From Pollenia angustigena (lineage: Eukaryota > Arthropoda > Insecta > Diptera > Polleniidae), in NCBI GenBank assembly GCA_930367215.1, contig OV884058.1, forward strand, positions 214,562,208 through 214,626,207: 64,000 nt of DNA, in the 5' to 3' direction. This document shows, piece by piece, positions 9,740 through 21,040 of this stretch. The notes under the pieces were generated by a model. That model saw only the letters and a list, made by a program, of their open reading frames with translations, was not told the origin of the DNA and did no database searches. The position numbers and the translations under genes are program-made. Positions within the stretch are counted from its first letter, which is position 1. Every line of letters begins with the position of its first letter.

Positions 9740-12669
9740 TTGTGATATCCTTGTGTGGCAAATTGAGATAGTACAGTCTATCTTCGGTCATTGTTGATCT
9801 GAGCCATGTAGCATTACTGACGAGCATTGACACGAAAATTTGAATTTTTTTCTTAGATTTGGGAAGATGTCTTCATCACAGTTTATTAAAGCATCTACAA
9901 TGTTATCTGATAGATTTTCAGATATTTTCCATGTTTGTTGCCAATGCAACAGTTCAGGCTCAAGCTAAAATGTGTTAATCTCGTTTATCAAATATAATCA
10001 GCTCATCATCTAGTTGTGGTTTTAAAATAAATGGTATATGGGCAAATCTCAAAAACAGTCCACAAACCAAAAATTTTTCATATTAATTTTTTTTAGATGT
10101 ATAATTTAATTTTTATATTTAAAAATATGTATTTCGACGATCATTAATATAATAGTTTTTATCAAATATAACCCCTTCCCTGATCTCTTGATGTTACACA
10201 TGAATTTAACATTATTTTAGGTGCTTTTTGAGCTTAAAATATCACTTACAGCCAGCAGACTCATCACAATATCAATTTCGTTAAAAAAAAGATTGATATT
10301 CATACATTCATTAATGATCACAAAATTAGTTGATATATATAATTTGTTTTGTTAAAATAAATAAAATTGGGTTTATTATATAGTACTAAAAAAAACTGTA
10401 ACGTGCGTTGTAAGGCGTGCGTCAGAAAGGGTTCACGGATTTTATAAAAAATTTACAAAATTTTTAAGCTGCGAATAAGTGATTTTTTCTCTTATATTCA
10501 TCTTTCTTTTAGGAATAAGACTTTGTATACCTTATGATGCAAAATTCGCTAAAAATTAGGAAAACACCCTTCAACTTTTAAAGTTGCTTCTAAGCAAGGC
10601 GAATTCATAAAGGTGACCGCATCATGAGATAGCGTTATGCTAGCTATCCCTTTCTTTTAAAACATACTATGTATTTTGTTTTTGTAAAAAGTTAGAGTGA
10701 ATGTCAAAATTATTGGTTGAAAATATAAAAAAGGGAATTTTTTTGTTTATGAAATACCTATACAAAATTGCTTTAGAATGTTAATCTTTTTCCTGTATTG
10801 GAAAATTATTGTGGCTCCACTTATTCCTTACGCCTTTTAAAATCCTCTTGTTTAGTTTTTATGTTCACTTTTTTTTGTTTTATTACATTTAAATAAGTTT
10901 TTTTTTTCTTGTATGTAGATTTAAAATTTTAACAAATTTTTTCACAAAATGTAAATAACGCTTGACATTCAGTATACACACAAGGAAATAAACAATAAAC
11001 AGATGACTCGAAAATATCACCTTTATGAATTCGCCTTGCTTCTAAGTTTTGTGCCGTGCGTCACAAAACGTTGTGCTCAATTATTTCGCAACAAATACTT
11101 GCTAAGAAATTATGATATATGCCATTCGTAAGTACATATTAATGTCACTAAATACTATATATAAGTTGAAGATATCTCTTTTGAAAGGCTAAAAAATGGT
11201 TATATGTATATCAATCAGAAAACACGAGCGAGTGTAGCGTTCGTTACGCAGGATTTGTCCATATGACTTGGTTACACTTTGAGGTTGAAGTTTAGGTATG
11301 TTCAATACATTTAGGACATCTATTGGGAAAGATGTTTTGAGATCTTCTAAAATAAATTACATAAGAGGAATGTAACCTACAACTCAGTAGTAATCTTCAA
11401 CATTTTGGAAGTGATTATTTCGTTAAAATTTTGTCTTTTTGATTGGAAACTCGATTTGAACGCAGATAACTTTAACTTTTTCAAAAATCGCTTTAAAGTG
11501 TTCTTCGGCTTTATTTCTTTTTTCTTCAAGGCACATGATAAAAATTTGGATAAGGCTTGATCCTTTTTGAATATCTATATCTTGCTTTTGTAAAATGATA
11601 CTAAGTGGCTGTGTTACAATAGGTATCACACTTAATATGTATATTCCGCAAATAAATTTAAAAGTACTAAGTGAGCTCCTTAATATAAAGGTAGAGATAC
11701 TACTTCCTTTCCACTCAGATATTTTTTCCAAAGGTTCCACTATGTGATGTACACTTGTTGCAAAGACGCATAATGAAGAGAGTTTGGCTCCCAAATACTT
11801 TACTAAAACTGTTTTTCGCTTGGGATGATTATATTTAAAAAATTTTGTCGTTTCTTTAACAAATGAAGCACAGCCGCGAAAAACGTTGTAAACGCCACAT
11901 TTTGCAAAAACTGTTTTTTTGCAGATAAACGTTGACTTTACTCTCTTACACAGTTTAAACATCAAATCAACCAAAACTATGCACCTTAACGCCTTCAAAA
12001 TGGCGTACAAAGTGTCAGCCAGTGGAAGAACATTGCAAGTTACTAACATAATGATGAAGCCGAAATGGTTTTGCAGTGCGGAATAATGTTTTAAAAGCCT
12101 TTTGCATTAAAGTTTTTATTATCACTATTTTAAATAATAGAAAAAAAAAATTTTTAAAACAAATAATGCTGCTTGTCAAAAAACGTTTTTTTGCTCTCCT
12201 GAAAAATTATTATTTTGTAACTTAAAACGTTATTCGCGGCTGTGCTTCAAATGATAAAACTTTTTGTATTAATGGCACTATATTGCTTTTAGAAATTAAG
12301 TTGTTCGATTTATGGGAATAGCAAGGCGTTTGTTTCGCATTTGTCGCTTTTCCAGAAATTTTGAACAGCTCCATTTTCCGCTGACATCAGAGGACACCCA
12401 TCTGTTCCATCTCCTACACAATATTTTAGGTCAAGACCAAAATTTGTCAAAGTTTTAAGAACTATTGATGATAGTGCCTTCGCATCAATTGACACATCAA
12501 CGTCATCCGTATCCTTTGAAGCCTCTTCAATTGCGTTTACAACAAAGCCAATAAATTCTTCCCTAACAACTTTTTGTTGTATTTTGAAATATCTTAAAGA
12601 TAGGGAAATCTGGCTTTTCCCCGACAAATCCGTGCTTTCGTCAAAAATTATCGAATTCATATAACACAT
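9740..12669 (-). pseudogene. Decayed ZMYM1/DUF4371-like hAT transposase
   Basis: Segments in N-to-C order on the minus strand are as follows. 12669-12310: IIFDESTDLSGKSQISLSLR, REEFIGFV, LTNFGLDLKYCVGDGTDGC and ENGAVQNFW, which is the DUF4371-type RNase H start with the DEST(D) motif and the CVG-GTDGC block. 12049-11423: LGAKLSSLCVFATSVHHIVE, STFKFICGIYILS and LEEKRNKAEEHFKAIFEKVK, the insertion/helical region. After the nested MITE, about 9970-9740: EPELLHWQQTWKISEN, CDEDIFPNLR, then WLRSTMTEDRLYYLNLPHKD in a shifted frame, the hAT C-terminal dimerisation region. Frameshifts and stops separate the blocks, and the N-terminal zinc-finger part is not visible. A dead transposase of its host element. 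Confidence 0.8.
10595..11038. mobile_element. Nested hAT MITE, CAAGGCGAATT TIR
   Basis: The inverted ends CAAGGCGAATTCATAAAGGT are identical over about 20 bp. The exact 8-bp TSD CTTCTAAG flanks it (10587-10594 and 11039-11046). The 444-bp interior is non-coding. It lies inside the hAT at 9567-13095, between transposase blocks, so it inserted later. A shorter relative with CAAGGCGAATTGACT ends is at 37196-37390. Confidence 0.9.
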
Positions 12670-13103
12670 TTATACATAAATATTGCAAATACTAAGGCTT
12701 TTTAATAATTTAGCCGCACGCATTATCAAGTCAAACGTTTAGTCTTTGGATATAGATGGCACCTGCTGGAATTGAATGTAGAATAATAAGTAATTGAATA
12801 CGGTAAACTTAATGTTTCTTTGGAAATATCTAATAAATAACTATTAGGATTAAGATATGGATACTTATTGAAAATCTCTAGAGATTCAATAAAAAAAATA
12901 AAAAAATACTTATTGAAAATTTCGTTAGAGATTCCATAAAAAAAAAAAACCTTGCTGGGATTTCCAAAAATTTTGTACATTAAAAAAAATATTATTATGG
13001 GAATTCTTGTATTATCGAAATTAACAAAACATATTTTTATAATTTACGGGGGGGAAATTTCCTTATTTCCCCCCTTCCCCCTGAATCCGCGCCTGATATG
13101 TGC

Positions 13104-14093
13104 TAAGTTAAAGTTTTGTGTGTAAGCCGTAGGATATATGTATGTATGAAATTTTGTCAAAAAAATTGTCATAAATTTTTTTAGAAACAGAGTTACTTAT
13201 TATTAAAAAAGTTTTGTGCATAGTGACCCACTGTTTTTGGAAAGGAATTCACAATAGAGCGAATTATAGGAAATAGATATTGGGACCAATGTTACCCTAG
13301 ATCCACTTAAGCGAGCTCATTTAGGTGTAGATCAAATTAACGTTAAGATTTTTGAAAGAGGAAGTAGTTACCACATTTATTGTGAGTTGTGGAAAAATTA
13401 TAGTGGAGTTACATTTTTCGTTATTGAAGTAAATAAAACAGGAAAAAGAGCTTTGTTTCTAGAGAAAAGGTTTAAATTTTATTAGGTCTAATATCGTTTT
13501 TTTTTTTGTGACATACACAAGTATTAAGTTTATTGTTAAATGTTTGAATCTATATTACAAATAGTTATATTTATAGGTTAATACATAAGGTACAAGAATA
13601 AAAAAAACAGAGAAATTAACATATTTAGGGATACATAATCCATTAGGAATTTCCTGTCTGACAGGGTTCGTTTCAATCATTATTAATATAATCTGAAAAG
13701 AATAAAAAGAAACATTTTAAATTTGTAGTAATAAGTTAGTGTTAAATTTTAAATAAATATGTCTTGAGTGTGTATTATTAAAAAAATAATGTCTGGTTAA
13801 ATTGATTAATGGGTTGTTGAAGGAAGGTAAGTGCGGATGAAGTGCGGTTCATAGGGGTCACCTGGAAATCTAACGGAGGTGCCGGTGACTAAGATTGGGT
13901 TGGGCGGTTGGAGGTCAACACCTGCCTCTCATTCCGGACATGTTGTTGTGTAAGTGTAAATTGTTTGTTTTTTTTTTGTTTTCTTTTAATTGTTTACGAT
14001 CCATGGGCTAGAGTGAGGGATGGACACGCCAAGAGAATCCGATTTTCAGCTAGGCGAGAGATCACTCTAGTGCCACCTTATGGACACGTAACA
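13104..14093. other. Distal part of the inserted element
   Basis: Nothing coding is supported. The segment 13800-14090 is comparatively GC-rich, with T-rich tracts near 13960, and forms the CGTAACA end of the insertion at 7403-14093. Confidence 0.4.
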
Positions 14094-14548
14094 AAATGTG
14101 CCTTATCACTGAAGATGATTTTCTTCGAAAATTTATCATACACCGTTGCCATTTCTTGGCACAATTCTGACCATTGACGATGTTTGGAATGGTCAAGAGG
14201 TTTTAGTTCTTGAGTCAATTGCACCTTGTAATCATGTAAATGCAAGTCTTTGTGCGTAATGTTCATCAACGACGAGAGTGAGATGTGCAATTGTTGGGCA
14301 CGACGACGATTTGAGGTGGACGGCTCTTCAGCCACACTATAGCAGCAATATATTCTGCAGTACGAGCTGAACGAGCATGCACTGGTGTTTTCACATCTCC
14401 TACATGCCCGGTTTGCTAAAACTTTTGCACGCTTTTTCCGATGGTGGTGTATTTTGATTTGAACGCCCAATTTTCATAATAAGCCTCGATTGTGTATCTT
14501 TCCATGGTTCGAATTGAGTTAGTCTGAAATTGAGAAATGTCAAATTAG
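14094..14548 (-). pseudogene. Mariner-like transposase, N-terminal half
   Basis: Reading down from the ATG at 14505 on the minus strand gives MERYTI, then fragments of the helix-turn-helix region. They include SVAEEPSTSNRRRAQQLHIS, KDLHLHDYKVQLTQELKPLD and EMATVYDKFSKKIIFSDKAH, which ends at the first catalytic Asp block, where the insertion begins. The 5' leader TTTGACATTTCTC...TTTCAGACT matches the intact leader of the copy at 37931-38848. In-frame stops and small deletions are present. The 5' TIR is absent, so the copy was already truncated. Confidence 0.85.
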
Positions 14549-14559
14549 GAATTTTGTTT

Positions 14560-15420
14560 TAAATCTTCACTTGAAGTCGACTCCTCAATCTCCGCTTCGA
14601 ATAAATTAAGAAAAGAGAGCATGGAATTGTAAGTTTCTATTTTGAGTCTGTTTCAAAGCTTATTTAAAGCAATGCTGAATTCAAAAACCTTTGTAAAGCT
14701 GTTCAGCAGTGTTGACAAAAAACAAAAGGTGAGTGCTTTTAAAAATTATACAAAAGAGTAATTTAAAAAAAAGGCTCAAGACCGTCGAAAAAGGGTCAAA
14801 TTGATACTTTAGTATCACAGCGTTAGCTGCCTATTATCAAATACAGTGCTGTCCATGACGTCGGGTCAAACAGCTGTTTTGTATGGCTATGGTTATGTTC
14901 TTAATACTTGCTGCATAGAACCTAAACAATGTTCACATCATTTTTAACTTCACGAGTCCCCTTGTTGCAAAGAACTCATGTACCATGCAGTTTTAATACT
15001 TTTTGTTAAAACCCCTTTTAAAAAACTTCAACATACTTATATTGTAGCATTTCTCTCATTTCTGCAGTTGCATGTAGAATATCTAGTAAAACTTCGACAA
15101 ATCTTATTCACATCAAATTATTTCCCATTTCACGCTTAACATTTCTTTAAAAAAATTTGTGTTTTCAAATAATTGTTTTTTTGTTTTTAATAACAATTGT
15201 CATTTAATTACACTCGTCGTGTTTTTTTTAACAGTTTTTAACATAGTATTTTTAATGACCATTTTAAAGACTTATGGTCAGTTATTGACTTCGTCGTATT
15301 TAAATTCATACTTAGTTAATTTTTATTTAAATTTAAGTTGTATTTAAATACAGTTTCAGTTTCCAAGTGCTACTAAATTAACCGTATTTAATTAACAACA
15401 AAGTATGGTAGCACTACAAC
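14560..15420. other. Intergenic, nothing recognised
   Basis: No TIR pair or coding frame is supported. The 62-aa frame at 15159-15347 is hydrophobic low-complexity sequence caused by T-rich DNA. Confidence 0.5.
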
Positions 15421-15424
15421 TTAA

Positions 15425-15765
15425 AGCTAGTTTACTCTTTTATACTTTGTATTAATACATGTCAAAAACTCAAGTAATACGACAAAGTGTGGTAATGTGT
15501 CATGAAAATGACAAGTATTATGAAAAAAGTTTGACATCTAATACGACTTCATAGTTTTTTGAAAAATTTCTAAACAATAATACTCTTCATTGGATCAGGG
15601 TTGCATTTTATTTCATATGTGAGTGTTTATACTTTGTGTGATGGTGTGAACACAAACTGTTATGTTAAACTAGATTTGTTGATATTTGCAACAAAACTCA
15701 TTAGATTTCTATCTCACAAAGTATTATGGAATACGTAAGACCTGTGAAATAGTGTAAACTAGCCT
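15425..15765. mobile_element. TTAA-flanked MITE (piggyBac-like)
   Basis: The left end AGCTAGTTTACTCT and the right end (inverted) AGGCTAGTTTACACT are preceded and followed by TTAA (15421-15424 and 15766-15769). Internal ATACTTTGT motifs repeat in both orientations. No coding capacity. TTAA target sites are the hallmark of piggyBac and a few other superfamilies. Confidence 0.75.
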
Positions 15766-15826
15766 TTAATATCATAAAAAAAAACTGTTTAATCAAAATA
15801 AATACTTTTGTAAAGTGTATTTTTTA

Positions 15827-16502
15827 TAGGGATTGCTGTTCGGTTTTAACCGAAATCGAAACCGCGGTTTTAAGTGCTTCAAAACCGAAAACCGACAAAA
15901 AAAACCTCGGTTTTAGGTTTTACTTTAACAATAAATTTATGCTTGAAGAAATTGCAAATTATACATAATACTCGTACTTTATTTACAAAAACGTTATAAA
16001 TAACAGCCTGCAACAATGACAAGATATTTCAAAGTTCTTAAAATTCAAAAAAAGTACTAAGAAGAGCAAATGTTAAATTTTTAACTCTTAAGTAGTCAAC
16101 GAATTTGAGTGTCACAAACTACCACCTGGGCCTGGCTGGGATCACTATTATTTTGCATGGAGGTTTTGTGACTATAGAAAAAACTCACATTAACAAGCGC
16201 CTGGGAAAGGCTGGGACTTCTTCCATATGTATGGAGTTTTATGACTATAGCAGGAACATTTTGTTGGAAAATAGAATAATTCTTCGAAAAAAACAGAAAA
16301 GAATGAATTCTTGTATTGTGAATGCTTTTTGATACGTTTCATTTTGATGTTATTTACTGCAGTACATTTATGATAGCCCTGGTCAATTGCGAAGTTTAAC
16401 TTTGATATTTCAAAACCGAAAACCCAACCGAAACCGACCGGTCTTAATCATTTTAAAACCGAAACCGCGGTTTCACATTTTTACGGTTTTTAGCAATCTC
16501 TA
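15827..16502. mobile_element. hAT-type element with AACCGCGGTT subterminal repeats
   Basis: The ends TAGGGATTGCT and (inverted) TAGAGATTGCT are flanked by an 8-bp direct repeat ATTTTTTA (15819-15826 and 16503-16510). Both ends are crowded with AACCGAAAACCG and AACCGCGGTTT motifs. The frame at 16105-16332 contains an internal imperfect duplication and no known domain. Built like the MITE at 3556-3956, with a different palindromic motif. Confidence 0.8.
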
Positions 16503-16510
16503 ATTTTTTA

Positions 16511-17736
16511 TAAGGTGGCCTCAAAAAACAGCTAAAAGGTTTTATGCTTTGGCTGTTGCTTTTGTATTGTCTTGATATTAAGGCTACATTAACAAGTAAG
16601 CAACGGTTGCTATAAAAGTATCGTGTAAAAAAAAGACTGAAAAACTAAATTTCGTATTTAAACAGAATCTTAAAATGAATATGTACACAATAATTAAAAA
16701 CAAAGTCCAAAAGTGGCCCTTACAAGAACATTAAAATTAATTTCTTTTGCAACTTTCAGTTTATTTTTTAGCTTTAAAACACAACAACAAAATTTACTTT
16801 ATTTGATCAAATCCAAAGTCGTTAACACTTCTTAAATTTTTGCTAGAAACATTTTGAATATAAGTTCAAGTACCGACATAATTATACCCACGCCACAGTA
16901 GTTAAGAGGGTATTTAGCGTTATTACTGATGTTTGTACACCTTAAAATATTGGTCCTAGCTTGCACTATCTTTTAGCATATCGATCAACTTATAATCACT
17001 TTTCGAATCAGTCTTACGATGCCCGTCCGTCCGGCTGGCGGTGCATGGAAACTTTGAGCACAAAGAGCAGGTCGCAATTTTTAAAATAATTTTATGAAAT
17101 TTGGTACATATTTGGTAGTGAATATCTACGCCAATATTCGCCGAATACGAATGTCCAATCTGAACTTTACCGCCGCTAAATATTTAAAATTTAATTAAAA
17201 AAATCTCCTGTTTGCGTTTAATACATTGTAAAAAAAAAAACTGTCACACTACATAATGTATTCAGCTTTATTATGACATTCCGCTGACTAAATTTTAAAT
17301 TATCAACTTCGCACTTAAATCCCACTACTAAATATTTTTAAATTTTAGCACTTTCATCATTATTATTATTACATATGTGAAGGCCAAAAGCACCGTGACC
17401 CAAAGGCTCTATTGTGTAGCCCAAGTGTTCAATGGAGTTAATTAATGGCGATTTCTTTTCTGACAAAAATATGTTACATTTTATACATGTTACATTTTCT
17501 AATGTTACGTATAATCACTGGAAGTGTTACATGCTGTGCAACTTCAATAGAACTGCTTTTATTTACAACTATTACACGTTCATCATTAATGTACTTCATT
17601 AGCGATTTTTAAAGCTATTTGAGCGGTTTATGCACGCAATTATGGCTTGGAAACAAATATTGACATCACTAATGGCTTAGAAAAATTTAAACGATTATAA
17701 TATAAATAGACTTTTTTTTGGATTTTAATGTGTAAA
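16511..17736. other. Intergenic with a degraded dispersed repeat
   Basis: A degraded member of the TATACCC...CCGTCCGTC family is visible at about 16880-17110 (TTATACCCACGCCAC, GATGCCCGTCCGTCCGG, CAGGTCGCAATTTT). A related piece is at 24600-24720. The rest is AT-rich without features. Confidence 0.5.
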
Positions 17737-18000
17737 TCTATATATATAAAAATAAGTCCGTATATGTACGTGGCCGAACTACTCATAAACGCGTCGTGCG
17801 ATTTCAACCAAACTTATACACTACGTAGGCAGTGGCCCATATATGGTTTATATGAAGTTTGGTTCCGATAACGCATGTGTGTGCGGTGCGTATGTGAAGT
17901 GAGTGTGTTTTTGCCGCAGGAAAACCAACTTTTTTAAAAACAAGTGTGTTTCTTTTCTTATTTTGTTTTGCCGTGCGAAGCAGGCAACGGGCCCGCTAGT
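17737..18000 (+). mobile_element. Non-autonomous Helitron (Helentron type)
   Basis: It starts TCTATATATATAAAAATAAG, contains GGCCGAACTACTCATAAACG, TGCGATTTCAACCAAACTT and GAAGTTTGGTTCC, and ends GGGCCCGCTAGT, with a GC-rich end GTGCGAAGCAGGCAACGGGC. The TC(T)...CTAGT ends, absence of a TSD and absence of TIRs are what I know of insect Helitron/Helentron short copies. There is no Rep/helicase. At 264 bp both ends look complete. Confidence 0.75.
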
Positions 18001-18802
18001 ATATTTATATTTTGTTTTAAAATAATTTTTTTACAAAATTATGAGCGGTATGAATTGTGACTAACAAAATAAAACATTTGTTGTACAAACAAAGTAGTAA
18101 GTACCAAAGTTGCAGAGCAGGGCAGTATGAACATCTTAAGTAAAAGTAAGGGTAAAATATGCATCATGTTTTGCATGTTTTTCATCAACATATTCACAAA
18201 AGAACTTGAAAATTTTTCCCACAGTTGTGTTTTTTGTACAAACGAACACAAAAATGTAGAACATGTAACATTAATGCAACATTTTTCTCAGAAAAGAAAT
18301 CGCCATAAAGCTGCAGGGCCCCACCGTGCGTTCTTGCGTCTATTCTTTTTATTCATTTGACAAAAAAGTTGAATCAGTGTAATTGTATATAACAAGTTAC
18401 ACACCAAAATGCAGAGAATGCATACACGCATCAACGCATGAAAGTAGGTTTACTTACTACTTTTGTATCCGTCGCATGTGTGGTGAAAAAAAGTCAGCTG
18501 TTATTGATGGCGATGGATGACAAATCATATTTTTTTCAATGTTATCGATAAATATGTTTGTGTGGTTTATAATAAGAAAACAAGCTTAAGCAATAAAGTT
18601 TGTATAAACTTTAAAGAATAAAATACATTAAAATTAATTTTAAGTACAATTTTACCACGAGCAAAATTTGGCATTCTAGTTATCGATTACTTTTATCTTC
18701 TGGGTGTCATATTTGTTGTGTCTATTTTTTTTTTAACAATTGCCATGAAACATGGAAACTTTTGATACCGTGAAAAATCACGAATATTTTTATAATAAAA
18801 GC
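18001..18802. other. Intergenic, nothing recognised
   Basis: Short overlapping frames on both strands (18039-18360) show no motif. GCATACACGCATCAACGCATG-like short repeats occur near 18420 and again near 19470. No gene. Confidence 0.45.
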
Positions 18803-18805
18803 TTA

Positions 18806-19281
18806 TACCATGTTCACATGGACAGCAATATTCGTGTTTCGCTCTCTTATTCCTGTTTCGCGCCCCAAATATGACTGAAACGACTTGTTTCCCCATACAA
18901 AATTTTGTGAGCGAAACAGGTCGTTTCATTTTGAAACAGGCTGCGAAACAGGAAAAATGTACTATCATCTCTAATTTTGATAACAATTATCGTTAGTTTA
19001 TCTGAACTAGCTCTCAAAAAAATCAAAACAAAATAAAATACAAAATAAAAATTGATGTTTAATAAAATAAAGTGATAATTATCAAATAATAATATTAATA
19101 AAAGTATTAAATAATATATTTTTAACATTTAATTACTTTTTTATCTGTTTTAAATAAAACCACACTAACAACACAAAAAAAATGTCAAAATGAAACCAGA
19201 ATGAATCGTATGAACAGCATGTTTGACAATCTAGTTTCAGAGAGCGAAACGAGTGGTTTTTGTCGTCGTATGAACATAGCA
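18806..19281. mobile_element. MITE with TTA target site (PIF/Harbinger-like)
   Basis: The left end TACCATGTTCACATGGAC and the right end (inverted) TGCTATGTTCATACGAC are flanked by TTA (18803-18805 and 19282-19284). GAAACGAGTGG and GTTTCGCTCTC motifs recur inside both ends, and CGAAACAGG is repeated. A 3-bp TWA target suggests PIF/Harbinger. The frames across it are shadows. Confidence 0.6.
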
Positions 19282-19284
19282 TTA

Positions 19285-20219
19285 CTCCTCTATGAATTCT
19301 ATTAAATAAATTCTATTAAATTATCAATTACACACTCCATTTTTTGCAAAATTGTTTTTAATTGTTAAAGATATTAGCACAACAGCTGATAAAAAAAACA
19401 AATTTGGCGCATATAACGCATAGCATGTAACTTGAGTTTAGAAACGCATAAAATGCACAAAAAGTACCATACGCATCCACTTATGAACGCATGGTGTGGA
19501 CCTTCAGCTTTATATTTACATACTTTCAGATTTTGTTTTTTCTATTTTCCTTTTTTTAATTAGTAATTCAGTGTTGTTTGGGAGAAAATATTTTCGCATT
19601 TGCTGCAGATACCTACTTCCGGTGGATTTTCACATATTTATCACTAGGGTTCTCACAGTGTTTCATAATAGATATCAAATTGTTTAGCTTCCCACCCTTA
19701 ATTATTGTATAATATCACTGTTTAACATTTTTGATGCCATCGAGGGCAAACTCCTCGTGTGGAGTTTCTTGAAGTATTTAACGGAACTTACAAAACCACA
19801 TGACACTGATAAATTAGTTTTTTTTGCATTTCGATAAATTTTTCATACATTTCTTTAGACTATTTAGAATTTTCGATATAAAATACAGCTAGAAAATGTA
19901 AAAAAAGAATTTTCCAGTATTAAAATGTTCTGGAGAATTATGAACTATGTATGTTATAAGGAAATTTTTTTCTGAAGATTTCGTTACTGAATTTTCTACA
20001 GTTTGGCAGATATGGACCGAAAATGGTGAAAAAAGTTATAAAAATTAAAATTTTTCGGAATTAAATAACTTTGAGGCACTTGGTGCAGTTTTTTCGGGTA
20101 CAATTTTTTTCTCCTCGTCTACGGCTACAATTGCGACGAAGACAGGAAAACAAAATTCCAATTGGTTTCCGTGACATAATCGTGATGAAAACATGAGACC
20201 ATGAAATCCAAACAGCAGC
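19285..20219. other. Intergenic, nothing recognised
   Basis: No TIR, tandem repeat or convincing coding frame is seen. Confidence 0.5.
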
Positions 20220-20222
20220 TAA

Positions 20223-20838
20223 AGGTGCATGTAGACGACATGTTTTTTACATCTGACTTGTCAACTTTTCAAGTCACATGTAATTGTGCATGTCTGTCAA
20301 AATGGCTGTTTTACAGAAGGTTTATAATATTCGGTCACAAACGTACATGTAATTTGCATCTGACATTGTCACTGTTTTTTTTCGCATAGTTGTTGCAAAA
20401 ACCAAAATAAAAATGCCGCCACGAAAATTTTTATTTACGCCGTAAAATAATTTAGCCATCTTAACATATTTTTCTTTTAATTCAAAGATACCAATTTAAG
20501 ATATTATAATGAAACGGTTTATATATAAATATTTGCATAAATTCTATTCAATAGTGGTATTGATCATACATATCTCGGTATTGTAAAATATTAACTTCAG
20601 CCGGCTAATGATTCCGTCAATAGTGGACGCCGCTGCCGGTTTCCTCTCGGCATATATTTCTGATGTCAGATGGTTTGTCAGAAGAAAATAGAGCACGCTC
20701 TAATTGAAATTTTGTCAGATGACTTTGCATCTGATTTTTACAAAAGCAAAGTTTAAAAGGTAACACACGACATGTATGTATTTTGCAGTGGGAAATTTGA
20801 CATGTCAGATGACAAAAACATGTCGTGTACGGTCGCCT
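20223..20838. mobile_element. MITE with TAA target site and CGACATGT ends
   Basis: The left end AGGTGCATGTAGACGACATG and the right end (inverted) AGGCGACCGTACACGACATG continue as TTTTT-ACATCTGAC-TGTCAA for about 45 bp of imperfect TIR. TAA flanks both sides (20220-20222 and 20839-20841). Internal GACATGT motifs recur. A TAA target fits PIF/Harbinger. The 99-aa minus frame inside has no known domain. Confidence 0.65.
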
Positions 20839-21040
20839 TAAACTAGTAAAACCCAAATGTCGTTTTGCTAGTTTAGAAAAGTATTTTAAAGATTTTACAC
20901 GAGAAGGTGTTTGCATTTTATGTGTTGCACTGTGTAAGCAGTACGAAAAGATCTCTCCGAGTTTCTTTAAATGTCTTATGCATTTCAGTTATATTATGAT
21001 TTGTTGAACCCAACGCAGCGAACGCATATTTATATGAGGC

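Larger units (their letters stand above)
9567..13095 (-). mobile_element. Near full-length hAT transposon (3.5 kb)
   Basis: The ends CAGGCGCGGATCCAG and (inverted) CAGGCGCGGATTCAG are classic hAT TIRs. Both continue into a GGGGGGGAAATTT stretch. The exact 8-bp TSD ATATGTGC flanks it (9559-9566 and 13096-13103). On the minus strand it carries a decayed ZMYM1-like hAT transposase from about 12.67 to 9.74 kb. A 444-bp hAT MITE (10595-11038) is nested within. The length fits an autonomous hAT, but the coding part is broken, so it is immobile now. Confidence 0.92.
7403..14093. mobile_element. Inserted element with TGTTGCG...CGTAACA ends
   Basis: This segment interrupts the mariner transposase gene. 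It begins TGTTGCGGTGGC and ends GGACACGTAACA, with AAAT repeated on both sides (7399-7402 and 14094-14097). TG...CA ends and a 4-bp TSD fit an LTR retrotransposon, or a Ginger-like DNA element with TGTNR ends. I found no pair of long direct repeats, so two LTRs are not demonstrated. Without the nested hAT it is about 3.15 kb. Both outer parts (7403-7800 and 13800-14093) are less AT-rich than the surroundings. No gag, pol or integrase motif is readable. Confidence 0.65.

Noticed and set aside
7403..14093. Complete LTR retrotransposon
   Set aside because: Ends and TSD fit, but I could not find a matching pair of long terminal direct repeats, nor gag or pol motifs.
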